Assembly (NCBI RefSeq): GCF_001682865.1 | Contig: NZ_MAQX01000032.1 | Span: forward strand, 552,888-616,887 | Length of the DNA stretch: 64,000 bases | From: Bacillus sp. FJAT-26390 | Lineage (GTDB): Bacteria > Bacillota > Bacilli > Paenibacillales > Paenibacillaceae | Direction of reading: 5' to 3' | In this document: positions 1 to 8,496 of the stretch, one piece after another | Numbering within the stretch: the first letter of the stretch is position 1 | Layout of the letters: each line of letters starts with the position of its first letter | Position numbers and translations under genes: made by a program | The notes under the pieces: model-generated | Databases searched by the model: none | Seen by the model: only the letters and a program-made list of their open reading frames with translations | What the model was told of the DNA's origin: nothing

Positions 1-1005
1 GAAATTTTCCATTAAAAACATTGAATTACCTATTCCAAACATAGGAGTCCATGGCAAAGTAAGTGCCATCGATAATGCATAATAACCCTGAGTGAGATAC
101 GAAGTTAAATAAACCAAGGTCGGTTGCAAGATCACCGGACATATTTTAGATAAAAATGAATCAAACTCAATTGGTACATTTCCAGTAGAGACACTTAAGT
201 TATACCAATTCTCATTAACACGACTTCCTATTGAATTAGTAAAGTATGTAATGCCCAAAGTCAGCAATATCAATATAATCAATATTTTCCTTTTACTTTT
301 TTTCTTGCTGCTACTTAAGATTTGAATTGCACTTAAATCTGCACGTTGCATTTTTTTTATTAAAACAATAATTCCTATTATAATCAGAATGTCAAAGATA
401 CCTTTATTTGTTCCCGTTGCAACCCACCTGAATGACTCTAATAATATAGAGAATATACTGATAGCTTTAAAAGACAAATTCAACCTTTTAAAATAAATTA
501 AAGATAACGGTATAGACGACCAGCATAAAGGGGCAAAAAGAGTTGATGTTTTCGTTAATAGAGCTCCTCCAAATTGTGCCGATGAAAACTTATCTTTATA
601 TTGCTCATAAGGATTGAATAATCCATTTTGTACTTTTGAGTACAGGTCTTGAATAGAAAAACCACTCATTCCAGTATTATGAATAGTATTAAGAATTGTG
701 AATATAAAGTTGATAGCTATCATTATATATAATAACTGCATAAATTTATAATCAGCCTCTGGAATATCACCATTCTGTTTAGTATATTTATTAATTGAAA
801 TCTTATATCCAATATATAAAGCAGACTGGGCTGCTATTAAAAATGTAAAAAACAATATTGAATTATGCATCGGCCATTTAAACGGACCAAAAAGAAATAG
901 TACAATCGTAGCACATAAATAAAATTGTACAATTTTCATTGGCAACATTAATCGTTTTCTTATTCTTCCTATTTTGTTTTGTTCTATAATACCTATACTT
1001 GTCAT
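1..1005 (-). CDS. Polysaccharide polymerase-like multi-spanning membrane protein (3' truncated by window edge)
   Basis: An open frame runs from an ATG at 1005 through 335 codons to the left edge without a stop, so the C-terminus is missing. The translation has many hydrophobic segments separated by short polar loops, and a longer extracytoplasmic-looking stretch with YSKVQNGLFNPYEQYKDKF at about residue 125. This layout fits O-antigen/capsule polymerases (Wzy), which are poorly conserved in sequence. It is the last visible gene of the minus-strand polysaccharide operon and starts 8 bases after the GT2 stop. Codon use is strongly AT-rich, like its immediate neighbours. The assignment rests on topology and context, not on a diagnostic motif; a flippase (Wzx) is less likely because the loops are long and the helices irregular. 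Confidence 0.6.
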   Translation of the reverse strand, partial: MTSIGIIEQNKIGRIRKRLMLPMKIVQFYLCATIVLFLFGPFKWPMHNSILFFTFLIAAQSALYIGYKISINKYTKQNGDIPEADYKFMQLLYIMIAINFIFTILNTIHNTGMSGFSIQDLYSKVQNGLFNPYEQYKDKFSSAQFGGALLTKTSTLFAPLCWSSIPLSLIYFKRLNLSFKAISIFSILLESFRWVATGTNKGIFDILIIIGIIVLIKKMQRADLSAIQILSSSKKKSKRKILIILILLTLGITYFTNSIGSRVNENWYNLSVSTGNVPIEFDSFLSKICPVILQPTLVYLTSYLTQGYYALSMALTLPWTPMFGIGNSMFLMENF

Positions 1006-1013
1006 TTTTACTC

Positions 1014-1991
1014 CTAATGAATAAATTTTGCACCATATTTACTGGAAAGTATTTTAAATAATAAAGGTGAGATAATAAACAGGAATGATGATATCGCTAC
1101 TTTTGCATTATTAAATGTTATTAATTTCTTCAATTCATTCTTTATGTTGTATTTACGTATAAAGAGATTATATTGAACCCTATCTTTATAATTTGAAGCT
1201 TGCCATACAATGGACCACATTAATTTTGCAGCCCCATATTTTTTGTATTCACTTGAAAAATCGGGTGTTTTGGATTCGAAATAGACCTCGAGTTCTTTCA
1301 TTAGAACATAACCATCAAATCTATCCTCATTAAATTTTGAAGTAGCAGAATTAGGTCTCAATAAATATTTGTACAAAGTTTTATCAAGATATGCTATTTT
1401 ATTACAATTCGCAATTATACGCCATAACATATGCAAATCTTCACTATATTTAAATCCTTCTGCGAATTGCAAATGGTTATTCAATAGTATTTCTTTGGAT
1501 ACCATAATTGTGCAACAACCTGATTTTAGTCGTCCATATAGAAAATCTCTCAAACATGTAAGCATATCAACAATTTTCACGTGTCCAGTATCAATATAGT
1601 TGCTAAATAAGTCTTGATTATATGGAGCCTTTATTACTTTATGCTTACAAAAAACTATTTGAGTCTCTCTTTGATTTAGAATATTATACATATCATAAAG
1701 ATAAGTATCTTCCACAAGATCATCTACATCGCAAAAACATAAATAATCACCTTTTGATTCTTTTATACCAATATTACGTGCGGCACTTACACCTTGATTA
1801 ACTTGATTAATAATAGTCACGTTTAAGCCAGATCGTTCCTTATAATATAATAATTGATTGTACGAATCATCTGTTGAACCATCATTAACAAAGACTAATT
1901 CAAAATTTTTATACAGTTGCTTAGAAAAACAATTAATAATATTACCTATGTATTCTTCCCCATTGTACAAAGGTATAATAATACTAATCAA
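1014..1991 (-). CDS. Glycosyltransferase family 2
   Basis: A GT-A fold glycosyltransferase, about 325 residues. The N-terminus reads ISIIIPLYNGEEYIGN, followed by FVNDGSTDDS (about residue 40) and the metal-binding FCDVDDL motif (about residue 85), all standard GT2 signatures. Such enzymes transfer one nucleotide-activated sugar to the lipid-linked repeat unit at the cytoplasmic face. The frame is open to a TTG at 2009, but a TTG at 1991 lies 6 bases after AAGGA and gives the usual start right before the first beta strand, so 1991 is preferred. It starts 2 bases after the stop of the upstream 2-epimerase gene. The C-terminus has a hydrophobic stretch (FLFIISPLLFKIL) that may contact the membrane. 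Donor and acceptor cannot be read from sequence. Confidence 0.88.
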   Translation of the reverse strand: MISIIIPLYNGEEYIGNIINCFSKQLYKNFELVFVNDGSTDDSYNQLLYYKERSGLNVTIINQVNQGVSAARNIGIKESKGDYLCFCDVDDLVEDTYLYDMYNILNQRETQIVFCKHKVIKAPYNQDLFSNYIDTGHVKIVDMLTCLRDFLYGRLKSGCCTIMVSKEILLNNHLQFAEGFKYSEDLHMLWRIIANCNKIAYLDKTLYKYLLRPNSATSKFNEDRFDGYVLMKELEVYFESKTPDFSSEYKKYGAAKLMWSIVWQASNYKDRVQYNLFIRKYNIKNELKKLITFNNAKVAISSFLFIISPLLFKILSSKYGAKFIH

Positions 1992-1993
1992 AT

Positions 1994-3121
1994 TTATTCC
2001 TTCCCCCAAACTACTTTATTCACAATTTTTGTATAACTCTGTATAATCTTGATTACTTTAACTGATACATTTGTATCTACATAATCAGTAACCGCTAACA
2101 CCTCTTCATTATTATCCCACATACCTCTACACAACTCGACTGACTGAAGAATATCTTCTTTTTTTATTCCACCAAGTATTATTGCAGCCTTATCAAGTGA
2201 TTCCGGACGCTCTGATGATGTTCTAATTGAAACAGCTGGAAACCCAAGTATTGATGCTTCTTCAGGCACTGTACCACTATCCGATAGTACACAGTAAGAA
2301 TTTAATTGAAGTTTATTGTAGTCAAAGAAGCCAAAAGGTTTCAAATTCTTCACTAATGGATGGAATTTAAATCCTCTTTTCTCAATTATTTTTTCACTTC
2401 TAGGATGTGTAGAGTAGATCACTGGAAGTTGGTAATGTTCTGCAATGTCATTGATAGCATTCATTAGAGAGAAAAAGTTCTTTTCATTATCAATATTTTC
2501 TTCTCTATGAGCTGAAACTAATATATATTTCTCTTTTTCTAATCCAAGTTCACTTAAGACAGCACTCTCTTGAATTTTATTCGAATATTTTTTCAATACT
2601 TCGGTCAGAGGGGATCCCGTAACAAATATATGTTCTTTTCGATAACCCTCTGATATTAAATACCTTCTTGCATGTTCTGTATATGCTAAATTCACATCAG
2701 AAATATGATCTACAATTTTCCTATTAATCTCTTCAGGGAGATTCTGATCAAAACATCTGTTACCAGCTTCCATATGAAAAATTGGAATTTTAAGGCGCTT
2801 TGCAGCTATTGCACATAATGCAGAATTCGTATCTCCTAGTATAAGTAAAGCATCAGGTTTCTCTTGTAAAAATAGGTCAAATGATTTTGCTATTATATTG
2901 CCCATTGATTCACCTAAATTTTTACCAACACTATCTAAAAAGAAGTTCGGTGCTCTTAATTCTAATTGATCGAAAAAAACTTGGTTTAGGGTGTAATCCC
3001 AATTTTGACCTGTATGAACTAATATATGATCAAAATATAAATCCATTTTCTTTATCGTTTCACTTAATCTTATTATTTCAGGCCTCGTCCCAACAACGGT
3101 CATTACTTTTAACTTTTTCAT
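1994..3121 (-). CDS. wecB: UDP-N-acetylhexosamine 2-epimerase (WecB/CapG/FnlC family)
   Basis: Non-hydrolysing UDP-HexNAc 2-epimerase, about 375 residues, the usual family length. Visible signatures are VGTRPEIIRL at the N-terminus, LGDTNS (about 98), HMEAGNRCFDQNLPEEINR (about 118), SAHREENID (about 206) and DSGTVPEEASILGFP (about 286). It directly follows a CapE-type dehydratase and an RmlD-like reductase, the arrangement used to make UDP-L-FucNAc or UDP-L-QuiNAc, where this enzyme performs the last C2 inversion. The ATG at 3121 is chosen over the upstream ATG at 3139 because AAGGAG precedes it at good spacing and the protein then begins MKKLKVMTVVGTRPE. The alternative, a housekeeping UDP-ManNAc enzyme, is less likely in this context. 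Confidence 0.9.
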   Translation of the reverse strand: MKKLKVMTVVGTRPEIIRLSETIKKMDLYFDHILVHTGQNWDYTLNQVFFDQLELRAPNFFLDSVGKNLGESMGNIIAKSFDLFLQEKPDALLILGDTNSALCAIAAKRLKIPIFHMEAGNRCFDQNLPEEINRKIVDHISDVNLAYTEHARRYLISEGYRKEHIFVTGSPLTEVLKKYSNKIQESAVLSELGLEKEKYILVSAHREENIDNEKNFFSLMNAINDIAEHYQLPVIYSTHPRSEKIIEKRGFKFHPLVKNLKPFGFFDYNKLQLNSYCVLSDSGTVPEEASILGFPAVSIRTSSERPESLDKAAIILGGIKKEDILQSVELCRGMWDNNEEVLAVTDYVDTNVSVKVIKIIQSYTKIVNKVVWGKE

Positions 3122-3143
3122 ATATATTCTCCTTAACAACCTA

Positions 3144-3995
3144 TTAAGAGTAGTGTGGATATAAATCTTGATGACTCACAATCCATTCTTTCATTTCTAT
3201 TACCATTTCTTCATACGAAGGAATTACGAATTTAAAATCGGTTCTATTATTAACCAATGACTTATCTACTACTACTCTATCATTGATGTTTATTGATAAA
3301 GTATTCTCTTTAAAATATGTATTGAATAGAACAAGTAGTTCAAATTTATTTATTGTTTCATTATTTACTAAGTTGTATAGTCCTGTGAGATTCTCATACA
3401 TTGCCTTCTCCATTGCCTTCGCTAATGTTAGAGTAGTTACTCCTGTCCAAATAGCTTTGTTATAACCACTTATCTCTCCGCTTTGTTTCATAAACCAATT
3501 AAACAATCCAATACCATTTTCATTCCGATCAGGTCCAATTATTGAATTCCTAAATGTTACGTCCTTGGTATTCTCCAATTCGCCTAAGGCCTTTGACCGA
3601 TCATAAAATGTTTCTCCGTCTCTTAAAGATTCTTCTGCATATTTTCCATTTTTCCCAGAGAAAACACAATCGGTACTCATATGGATGACTCTTGTCTTCA
3701 TCTCTTTTGTTATCGAACTAAGATAATGAGGAAGGTAACTGTTTAAGAAAACAGCATCTTTTTTATTTTCTTCCGCATTATTATTCAAAATTCCAATACA
3801 ATTGATAACAGCATCAAAATTACCATTATCTAATAAACTCTTTAATAAAGGCAAATCGAACGCATCCCCGATAATATTTTCACAATATTTAAATGGACGC
3901 TTGGAGAATGCAACTACTTGATGGTCTCTTTCCTTCAAATATATCGAAATTGTATGACCTGCCATGCCCGTGGCACCAAGCACAAGAAACTTCAT
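3144..3995 (-). CDS. RmlD-like SDR nucleotide-sugar 4-ketoreductase
   Basis: Extended SDR of 283 residues. The N-terminal GATGMAGHTIS is the dinucleotide-binding glycine motif; STDCVFSGKNGKY (about 107) and YDRSKALGE (about 132) carry the catalytic Ser/Tyr-X3-Lys arrangement typical of dTDP-4-dehydrorhamnose reductases. It lies between a CapE-type UDP-GlcNAc 4,6-dehydratase/5-epimerase and a 2-epimerase, so it should reduce the 4-keto intermediate of that pathway. CapF/FnlB, the equivalent enzyme for UDP-L-FucNAc, is about 370 residues because it carries an extra C-terminal cupin domain. That domain is absent here, and the size fits WbvR/QnlB-type reductases of the UDP-L-QuiNAc route. GGAGG precedes the ATG; the gene begins 4 bases after the upstream stop. 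Confidence 0.85.
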   Translation of the reverse strand: MKFLVLGATGMAGHTISIYLKERDHQVVAFSKRPFKYCENIIGDAFDLPLLKSLLDNGNFDAVINCIGILNNNAEENKKDAVFLNSYLPHYLSSITKEMKTRVIHMSTDCVFSGKNGKYAEESLRDGETFYDRSKALGELENTKDVTFRNSIIGPDRNENGIGLFNWFMKQSGEISGYNKAIWTGVTTLTLAKAMEKAMYENLTGLYNLVNNETINKFELLVLFNTYFKENTLSININDRVVVDKSLVNNRTDFKFVIPSYEEMVIEMKEWIVSHQDLYPHYS

Positions 3996-3999
3996 TTCA

Positions 4000-5016
4000 C
4001 TACCTCCAGTCCCTTAATTCATTCCTAATATATTCAAGACTAAGAAGTTTTTGCTTTACTTGTTCAATAGTTAGACGTTCCGTATTATGGGAGTTATATT
4101 CATCAGAGGTAGATAGCTGCTCATCACCATCAATGAAATATTTATCATAATTTAAATCCCTTTTATCGACAGGTACCCTATAAAAATTGCCCATGTCCTC
4201 TGCATGAATATGCTCTTCTTTAGTTAGCAAGGTTTCGTATAGCTTTTCACCGTGCCTAGTTCCTATTACTTTGATTTCGTTATCTACCTTAAACAATTCT
4301 TTAATTGCCTGTGCTAAATCACCTATTGTTGAAGCTGAAGATTTCTGGACCATAATATCACCAGACTCTGCATTATGAAATGCAAATATCACTAACTCTA
4401 CTGCCTCTTCAAGGCTCATTAAATATCTAGTCATATTAGGATCAGTTACTGTAATGGGCTGGCCAGCCTTAATTTGCTCAATGAACAAAGGAATAACAGA
4501 TCCCCTAGATGCCATTACGTTACCGTATCTTGTTCCACATATTAACGTCTTTTCTTTATCAATCGTTCTAGATTTTGCGACAAATACTTTCTCCATCATC
4601 GCTTTTGAAATTCCCATTGCATTAATAGGGTACGCCGCTTTGTCTGTGGACAAACAGATTACTTTTTTAACACCACTTTCAATCGAAGCAGTAAGGACAT
4701 TGTCTGTGCCAAAGACATTGGTTTTCACTGCTTCTAACGGAAAGAATTCACATGATGGTACTTGTTTAAATGCAGCTGCATGAAATACAAAATCCACATT
4801 ATACATGGCGTTCTTAATGCTAGCAATATCTCTAACATCACCAATATAAAATTTAATTTTGTCGTTTTTATATAGCTTTCTCATATCATCTTGTTTTTTC
4901 TCATCACGTGAAAATATTCTAACCTCTGCTATTTCTGTGTCTAAAAATCTGTCTAACACTGCATTACCAAAAGAACCAGTACCGCCTGTAATTAAAATCG
5001 TTTTGTCTTTAAACAT
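4000..5016 (-). CDS. capE: UDP-GlcNAc 4,6-dehydratase (5-inverting), CapE/FnlA/WbjB type
   Basis: Soluble SDR of about 338 residues acting on UDP-GlcNAc; in this family it combines 4,6-dehydration with C5 epimerisation, the entry to UDP-L-6-deoxy-HexNAc sugars. Visible are ITGGTGSFGNAVL (nucleotide binding), IFSRDEKKQDDMR, YIGDVRD, and FHAAAFKQVP. The Ser/Thr-Met/Tyr-Lys site appears as the variant STDKAAYPINAMGISKAMMEK, with Met where most SDRs have Tyr, a hallmark of this subfamily. The frame opens at 5058, but GAGG lies 6-9 bases before the ATGs at 5019 and 5016, and relatives begin MFxDK, so 5016 is used. It overlaps the upstream GT4 gene by 8 bases, indicating translational coupling. Confidence 0.92.
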   Translation of the reverse strand: MFKDKTILITGGTGSFGNAVLDRFLDTEIAEVRIFSRDEKKQDDMRKLYKNDKIKFYIGDVRDIASIKNAMYNVDFVFHAAAFKQVPSCEFFPLEAVKTNVFGTDNVLTASIESGVKKVICLSTDKAAYPINAMGISKAMMEKVFVAKSRTIDKEKTLICGTRYGNVMASRGSVIPLFIEQIKAGQPITVTDPNMTRYLMSLEEAVELVIFAFHNAESGDIMVQKSSASTIGDLAQAIKELFKVDNEIKVIGTRHGEKLYETLLTKEEHIHAEDMGNFYRVPVDKRDLNYDKYFIDGDEQLSTSDEYNSHNTERLTIEQVKQKLLSLEYIRNELRDWR

Positions 5017-6220
5017 CATGTACATCCTCACTTTTATTGATTTTCTGTAATAATCCATATAGTCGGGACATATATACGCCTTTAGAGAAATTTATATCAT
5101 AATATTTTTTTGCTCTTTCACCGTACTCAATGTGCTTATCTTTTTCCGAAATAAAAACTCTTATATTTTCAGCTAACATTTTATAGTCTTCTGCAGCACT
5201 GCAATAGCCACATCCTGACTCTTCAATGACAAGCTTGGTCTCCCCATCAATCGCGCCTATAATAGGTTTTGACGCTGCCATGTAAGATTGAACTTTATTT
5301 GGCAATGTATATGAAATAACTTTATTTGCTTTTAAAGTAACCAGAAATGCATCTGCCATTTGGTAAAACTCTGGCATAGCTGATATAGGATGATGTCCAT
5401 GAAATACTACATTTTCAAGTTCTAGTCGTTGTGCTAACTCTTCACACTTCCTTCGAGATGACCCATCACCAACTATATGCCATTTAATACTATTGATCTC
5501 CTTGAGCTCATTTGCTGCGTTTATTATAGTCTCTACACTTTGCATTTCACCGATATTTCCAGCAAACACTAAATTAATCGTGTCATTAGTCGCTTTTTCA
5601 ATATCTATCTCTTCAAAAAGTCCTTCAGCATATACAGGAAGATAAGTAATATTATTATTAATATCTAATTTACTAACAAAATACTCTTTAAATAATCTAG
5701 AGCTAATCCAGATCTCATCAGCACTCTTGTATATCCATCTGCTTAATTTTAATAATCCACGGTATAATCTACTTTTATCTGATATTCCTGCGGAAGCTAT
5801 GCTTTCTGGCCATAAATCATGGCAGTATAGTATTAGTGGTTTTTTAGTCATTTTTTTGAGTAATAAACCTGGTAATGCCATTGTTACAGGGGATAACTGA
5901 TATACTAATATATTATCAAAATCCTTCTTTATAAAAAGTGATCTAATAGAAGAGACTACTGCAAAGCTTAAATAATTCAACCCTAGTCTTACCTTCCCAT
6001 TCCCTCTTCCTAGAAGCCAAGAACGAATGACTTTTACTCCATTTATGGTTTCACTCTGATTCCTAAACCATCTATACTTCTTATTCACAACACCGCCAGG
6101 ATAATTTGGAAGTCCTGTTAATACCGTTACCTCATGTCCATCCTTAACTAATTGAAAACAAATGTCATTAACTCTAAATTGCTCAGGATAAAAATACTGA
6201 CAAACAAACAGAATTTTCAT
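5009..6220 (-). CDS. Glycosyltransferase family 4 (WbuB-like)
   Basis: GT-B fold enzyme of about 403 residues. It starts MKILFVCQYFYPEQFRVND, the N-terminal pattern of WbuB-type transferases, and has LFAGNIGEMQSVETII and IVGDGSSRRKCEELA in the donor domain, with the catalytic-region glutamate motif near KPIIGAIDGETKLVIEESGCGY. WbuB family members transfer L-FucNAc or related 6-deoxy-HexNAc, which fits the UDP-L-6-deoxy-HexNAc module immediately downstream. The ATG at 6220 has AAGGAAA 5 bases upstream and begins 1 base after the SDR stop; the longer frame to 6280 would overlap that gene by about 60 bases and lacks a ribosome site. The exact donor is inferred from context. Confidence 0.88.
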   Translation of the reverse strand: MKILFVCQYFYPEQFRVNDICFQLVKDGHEVTVLTGLPNYPGGVVNKKYRWFRNQSETINGVKVIRSWLLGRGNGKVRLGLNYLSFAVVSSIRSLFIKKDFDNILVYQLSPVTMALPGLLLKKMTKKPLILYCHDLWPESIASAGISDKSRLYRGLLKLSRWIYKSADEIWISSRLFKEYFVSKLDINNNITYLPVYAEGLFEEIDIEKATNDTINLVFAGNIGEMQSVETIINAANELKEINSIKWHIVGDGSSRRKCEELAQRLELENVVFHGHHPISAMPEFYQMADAFLVTLKANKVISYTLPNKVQSYMAASKPIIGAIDGETKLVIEESGCGYCSAAEDYKMLAENIRVFISEKDKHIEYGERAKKYYDINFSKGVYMSRLYGLLQKINKSEDVHDV

Positions 6221-6221
6221 A

Positions 6222-7115
6222 TCATTTCCTTTTATCGGCGACTGAGATATACTCTTTAACTTCTCCGTCAATGCCCTCACTAAAAGACATTGGCGAGTAG
6301 TTAAAATCTCTATTCGCTTCCGCGTAACTAAATGTTTTATCTTCTTGCATTCTAAGTACTTGTTCTACTGAAATAATTGCATTTTTCTTAATTTTGTTTA
6401 AAATTTTTGCTGCTGTTATCGAAACAGATATAGGAATATTAATGAAAATTGTCTTCTTATTTAATTTACTGGATACACATTTTAATAAATCTAAATATTT
6501 AATAGCTTCTTTTCCTGATAAATTGTACTCATTATTGTATGTTTTATTTTCATTTATTAAGACATTATAATAAGCATATCCTAAGTCTTTAGCATGTACT
6601 GGTTGCATTAAGTTCTCCCCCTTGCCGAATACAGGGAAAAACTTATGATTATAAATATAATCTACCAATTTGTACATGTTTCTATCAGCAGAAGACCCAT
6701 AAATCATTGTCGGTCTTAAAACAGTAATGCCGATCTCATCACGCTTTTTAAGTATCTCTTCCTCTATGTTAATATACTCTTCTGATGCACTTTTATATTT
6801 TGAGAAGCGCCCTGTTGTATGAATAAGAATCGCCCAACGAACATTATTTTTAATTGCCGCTTCAACTATGTTCCTTGAAAATAAAATTGTTGAAATATGA
6901 ACTAAGGTATCTACACCGACCATTGATTTTTCTAGTATTGTTGTATCTTCTAAATTTCCATAAACTATTTCAATATCAAGTCCGGAGCTATCAAGACTTT
7001 CCGTATTACTATTTTCTCTTACTAAACATCTAATTCTCCCAGTGTAATTTTCTTTAATCAGCTTTTGTAAAAACCATCTGCCAGTATGTCCCGTTATTCC
7101 TGTTACATATAACAT
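6222..7115 (-). CDS. NAD-dependent epimerase/dehydratase (SDR), candidate UDP-4-keto-6-deoxy-HexNAc reductase
   Basis: Extended SDR of 297 residues with YVTGITGHTGRW at the N-terminus (GxTGxxG) and VHISTIL further in. The usual YxxxK is not obvious: IHTTGRFSKYKSASEEYINIEEE carries the candidate region. It sits between a GT4 and a small phosphoglycosyl transferase (PGT), the place where WbpV/WreQ-type reductases stand in other loci. Those reduce the UDP-4-keto-6-deoxy-GlcNAc made by a WbpM-type dehydratase (present at 8497-10320) to UDP-D-QuiNAc or D-FucNAc, the sugar then placed on the lipid carrier. That role is an inference from gene order. GGAGG stands 7 bases before the ATG. Other SDR functions cannot be excluded. 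Confidence 0.75.
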   Translation of the reverse strand: MLYVTGITGHTGRWFLQKLIKENYTGRIRCLVRENSNTESLDSSGLDIEIVYGNLEDTTILEKSMVGVDTLVHISTILFSRNIVEAAIKNNVRWAILIHTTGRFSKYKSASEEYINIEEEILKKRDEIGITVLRPTMIYGSSADRNMYKLVDYIYNHKFFPVFGKGENLMQPVHAKDLGYAYYNVLINENKTYNNEYNLSGKEAIKYLDLLKCVSSKLNKKTIFINIPISVSITAAKILNKIKKNAIISVEQVLRMQEDKTFSYAEANRDFNYSPMSFSEGIDGEVKEYISVADKRK

Positions 7116-7143
7116 TAAACTACCTCCAATATTTGCACCATAT

Positions 7144-7764
7144 TTATAGAGGGGCTCTTTCTCTAGAATGTTGAGTTGATCCTTCTTTTATCCCTTCGCT
7201 TCTAATTACACTAGCAATCGTCATTAGAAATACCTGTATATCAAACAACAGACTCATATTTTCAATATAATGCCCATCAAATTTAGCTTTAGCCTCAACT
7301 GTTAATTCATCTCTGCCATTTACTTGCGCCCATCCTGTAAGACCTGGATATACATCATTTGCACCATATAAGTCTCTTTGAGCAATCAAATCATATTGAT
7401 TCCATAATGCTGGACGAGGCCCAATAATACTCATTTCACCCTTTAATATATTTAAAACCTGCGGAAGTTCATCTAAACTGGATTTTCTTAATAGTCTTCC
7501 AATACTAGTGATATATAACTCTGGGTTCTTTAACAAGTGAGTTGGTGTATCTTTAGGAGTATCAAATCTCATCGTTCTAAATTTTAGAATATAAAACTCC
7601 TTTTTATTTTTCCCAATTCTTTTTTGTTTGAAAAATATAGGACCTTTGGAATCGATTTTAATTATTACTATAAGTACCAAAAAGAATGGTAATAACACTA
7701 TTAACGAAACTGATGCTATTAAAAAGTCAAACACTCGTTTGTATATTTGATAATTCAGCCTCAT
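7144..7764 (-). CDS. Initiating phosphoglycosyl transferase (bacterial sugar transferase, small PglC-like type)
   Basis: A 206-residue monotopic phosphoglycosyl transferase that moves a sugar-1-phosphate from UDP-sugar to undecaprenyl phosphate, the first step of repeat-unit assembly. One re-entrant hydrophobic helix is seen at about residues 10-33 (FDFLIASVSLIVLLPFFLV). It is followed by FFKQKRIGKN, FYILKFRTM, the catalytic Asp-Glu pair in SSLDELPQ (about 118), IIGPRPAL and GLTGWAQVNGRDEL. The size matches the minimal catalytic domain (PglC, WbpL-independent) and not the large WcaJ/WbaP forms. It lies between the SDR and the small anchored protein. Substrate is probably a 6-deoxy-HexNAc, inferred from the neighbouring WbpM-like enzyme. 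Confidence 0.9.
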   Translation of the reverse strand: MRLNYQIYKRVFDFLIASVSLIVLLPFFLVLIVIIKIDSKGPIFFKQKRIGKNKKEFYILKFRTMRFDTPKDTPTHLLKNPELYITSIGRLLRKSSLDELPQVLNILKGEMSIIGPRPALWNQYDLIAQRDLYGANDVYPGLTGWAQVNGRDELTVEAKAKFDGHYIENMSLLFDIQVFLMTIASVIRSEGIKEGSTQHSRERAPL

Positions 7765-7831
7765 CTCGACCCTTCATTCCTCTTATTATAATTTCACCCG
7801 AATTACTTATATGGATTATTTTCTTGGTGTT

Positions 7832-8464
7832 TTATTTCTCTTTTATTACCTCATCATAAGACTTCCCTTGACTCATCCCATACTTCTTAGCCACCTGAAT
7901 CAACTCATCATACTGCTCAGGAGATAGCTTATCTAAAATAATGCTGCGAGCTTTTTTCTTCTCTTCAAGCGTCATCCCGCCGCTAGCAAGTGCTTGCAGC
8001 TCTTTTATATCAGACATGCTAAGCTCTTTAAGCAACACGGATGAAACCTGCGCTTTTTCAGAGACAGTAATTTTCTCTTGAAGATCTTTGGCTTTATCTA
8101 CCGTTACCTCGCCGTTATATTTATCCTTCGGCTTTTCTTCTTTCGGTTCAGAAGAGTCGCCGCCCGTTGTGCTCGAGCCATCTTTTCCCGGCTTCTCTGC
8201 ATTGTCTGTAGAGCCCTCCGTCGTTCCATCCTTACCATCCGTTGGATTCGAATCGCCCTGATCCGTTTGATCCGTCCCCTGTTGATCAGGCTTTGTCTCC
8301 GGGGCTGTAACCTCTTCATTTAATAGATCCTTTTCCAAGTCGGCGGCAAGAGTAGAAATAAGCTTATCTACAGCATAATTAGCTGCAAATAAGCCTCCTA
8401 CTCCTAATATGACAATAATCGATGCCACCCAAATTAATATCTTCTTCCACTTTTTCTTACGCAT
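7832..8464 (-). CDS. Small membrane-anchored extracytoplasmic protein, low-complexity linker
   Basis: A 210-residue protein of unknown function. A positively charged start (MRKKKWKK) is followed by one hydrophobic helix (about residues 8-30), then a long Asp/Gly/Thr/Ser/Lys-rich linker (about 50-115), and a compact helical C-terminal part with several Leu/Lys/Glu-rich helices. The layout predicts a single N-terminal anchor with the C-terminal domain outside the membrane or within the wall. No Cys lipobox is present. GAGGAG precedes the ATG. It stands at the boundary between the AT-rich glycan cassette and the more GC-balanced conserved genes and may be a locus-specific accessory of the export apparatus; that is a guess. 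Confidence 0.7.
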   Translation of the reverse strand: MRKKKWKKILIWVASIIVILGVGGLFAANYAVDKLISTLAADLEKDLLNEEVTAPETKPDQQGTDQTDQGDSNPTDGKDGTTEGSTDNAEKPGKDGSSTTGGDSSEPKEEKPKDKYNGEVTVDKAKDLQEKITVSEKAQVSSVLLKELSMSDIKELQALASGGMTLEEKKKARSIILDKLSPEQYDELIQVAKKYGMSQGKSYDEVIKEK

Positions 8465-8496
8465 ATGTAATCTCCTCCGCTCTCATAGACTGTCTG

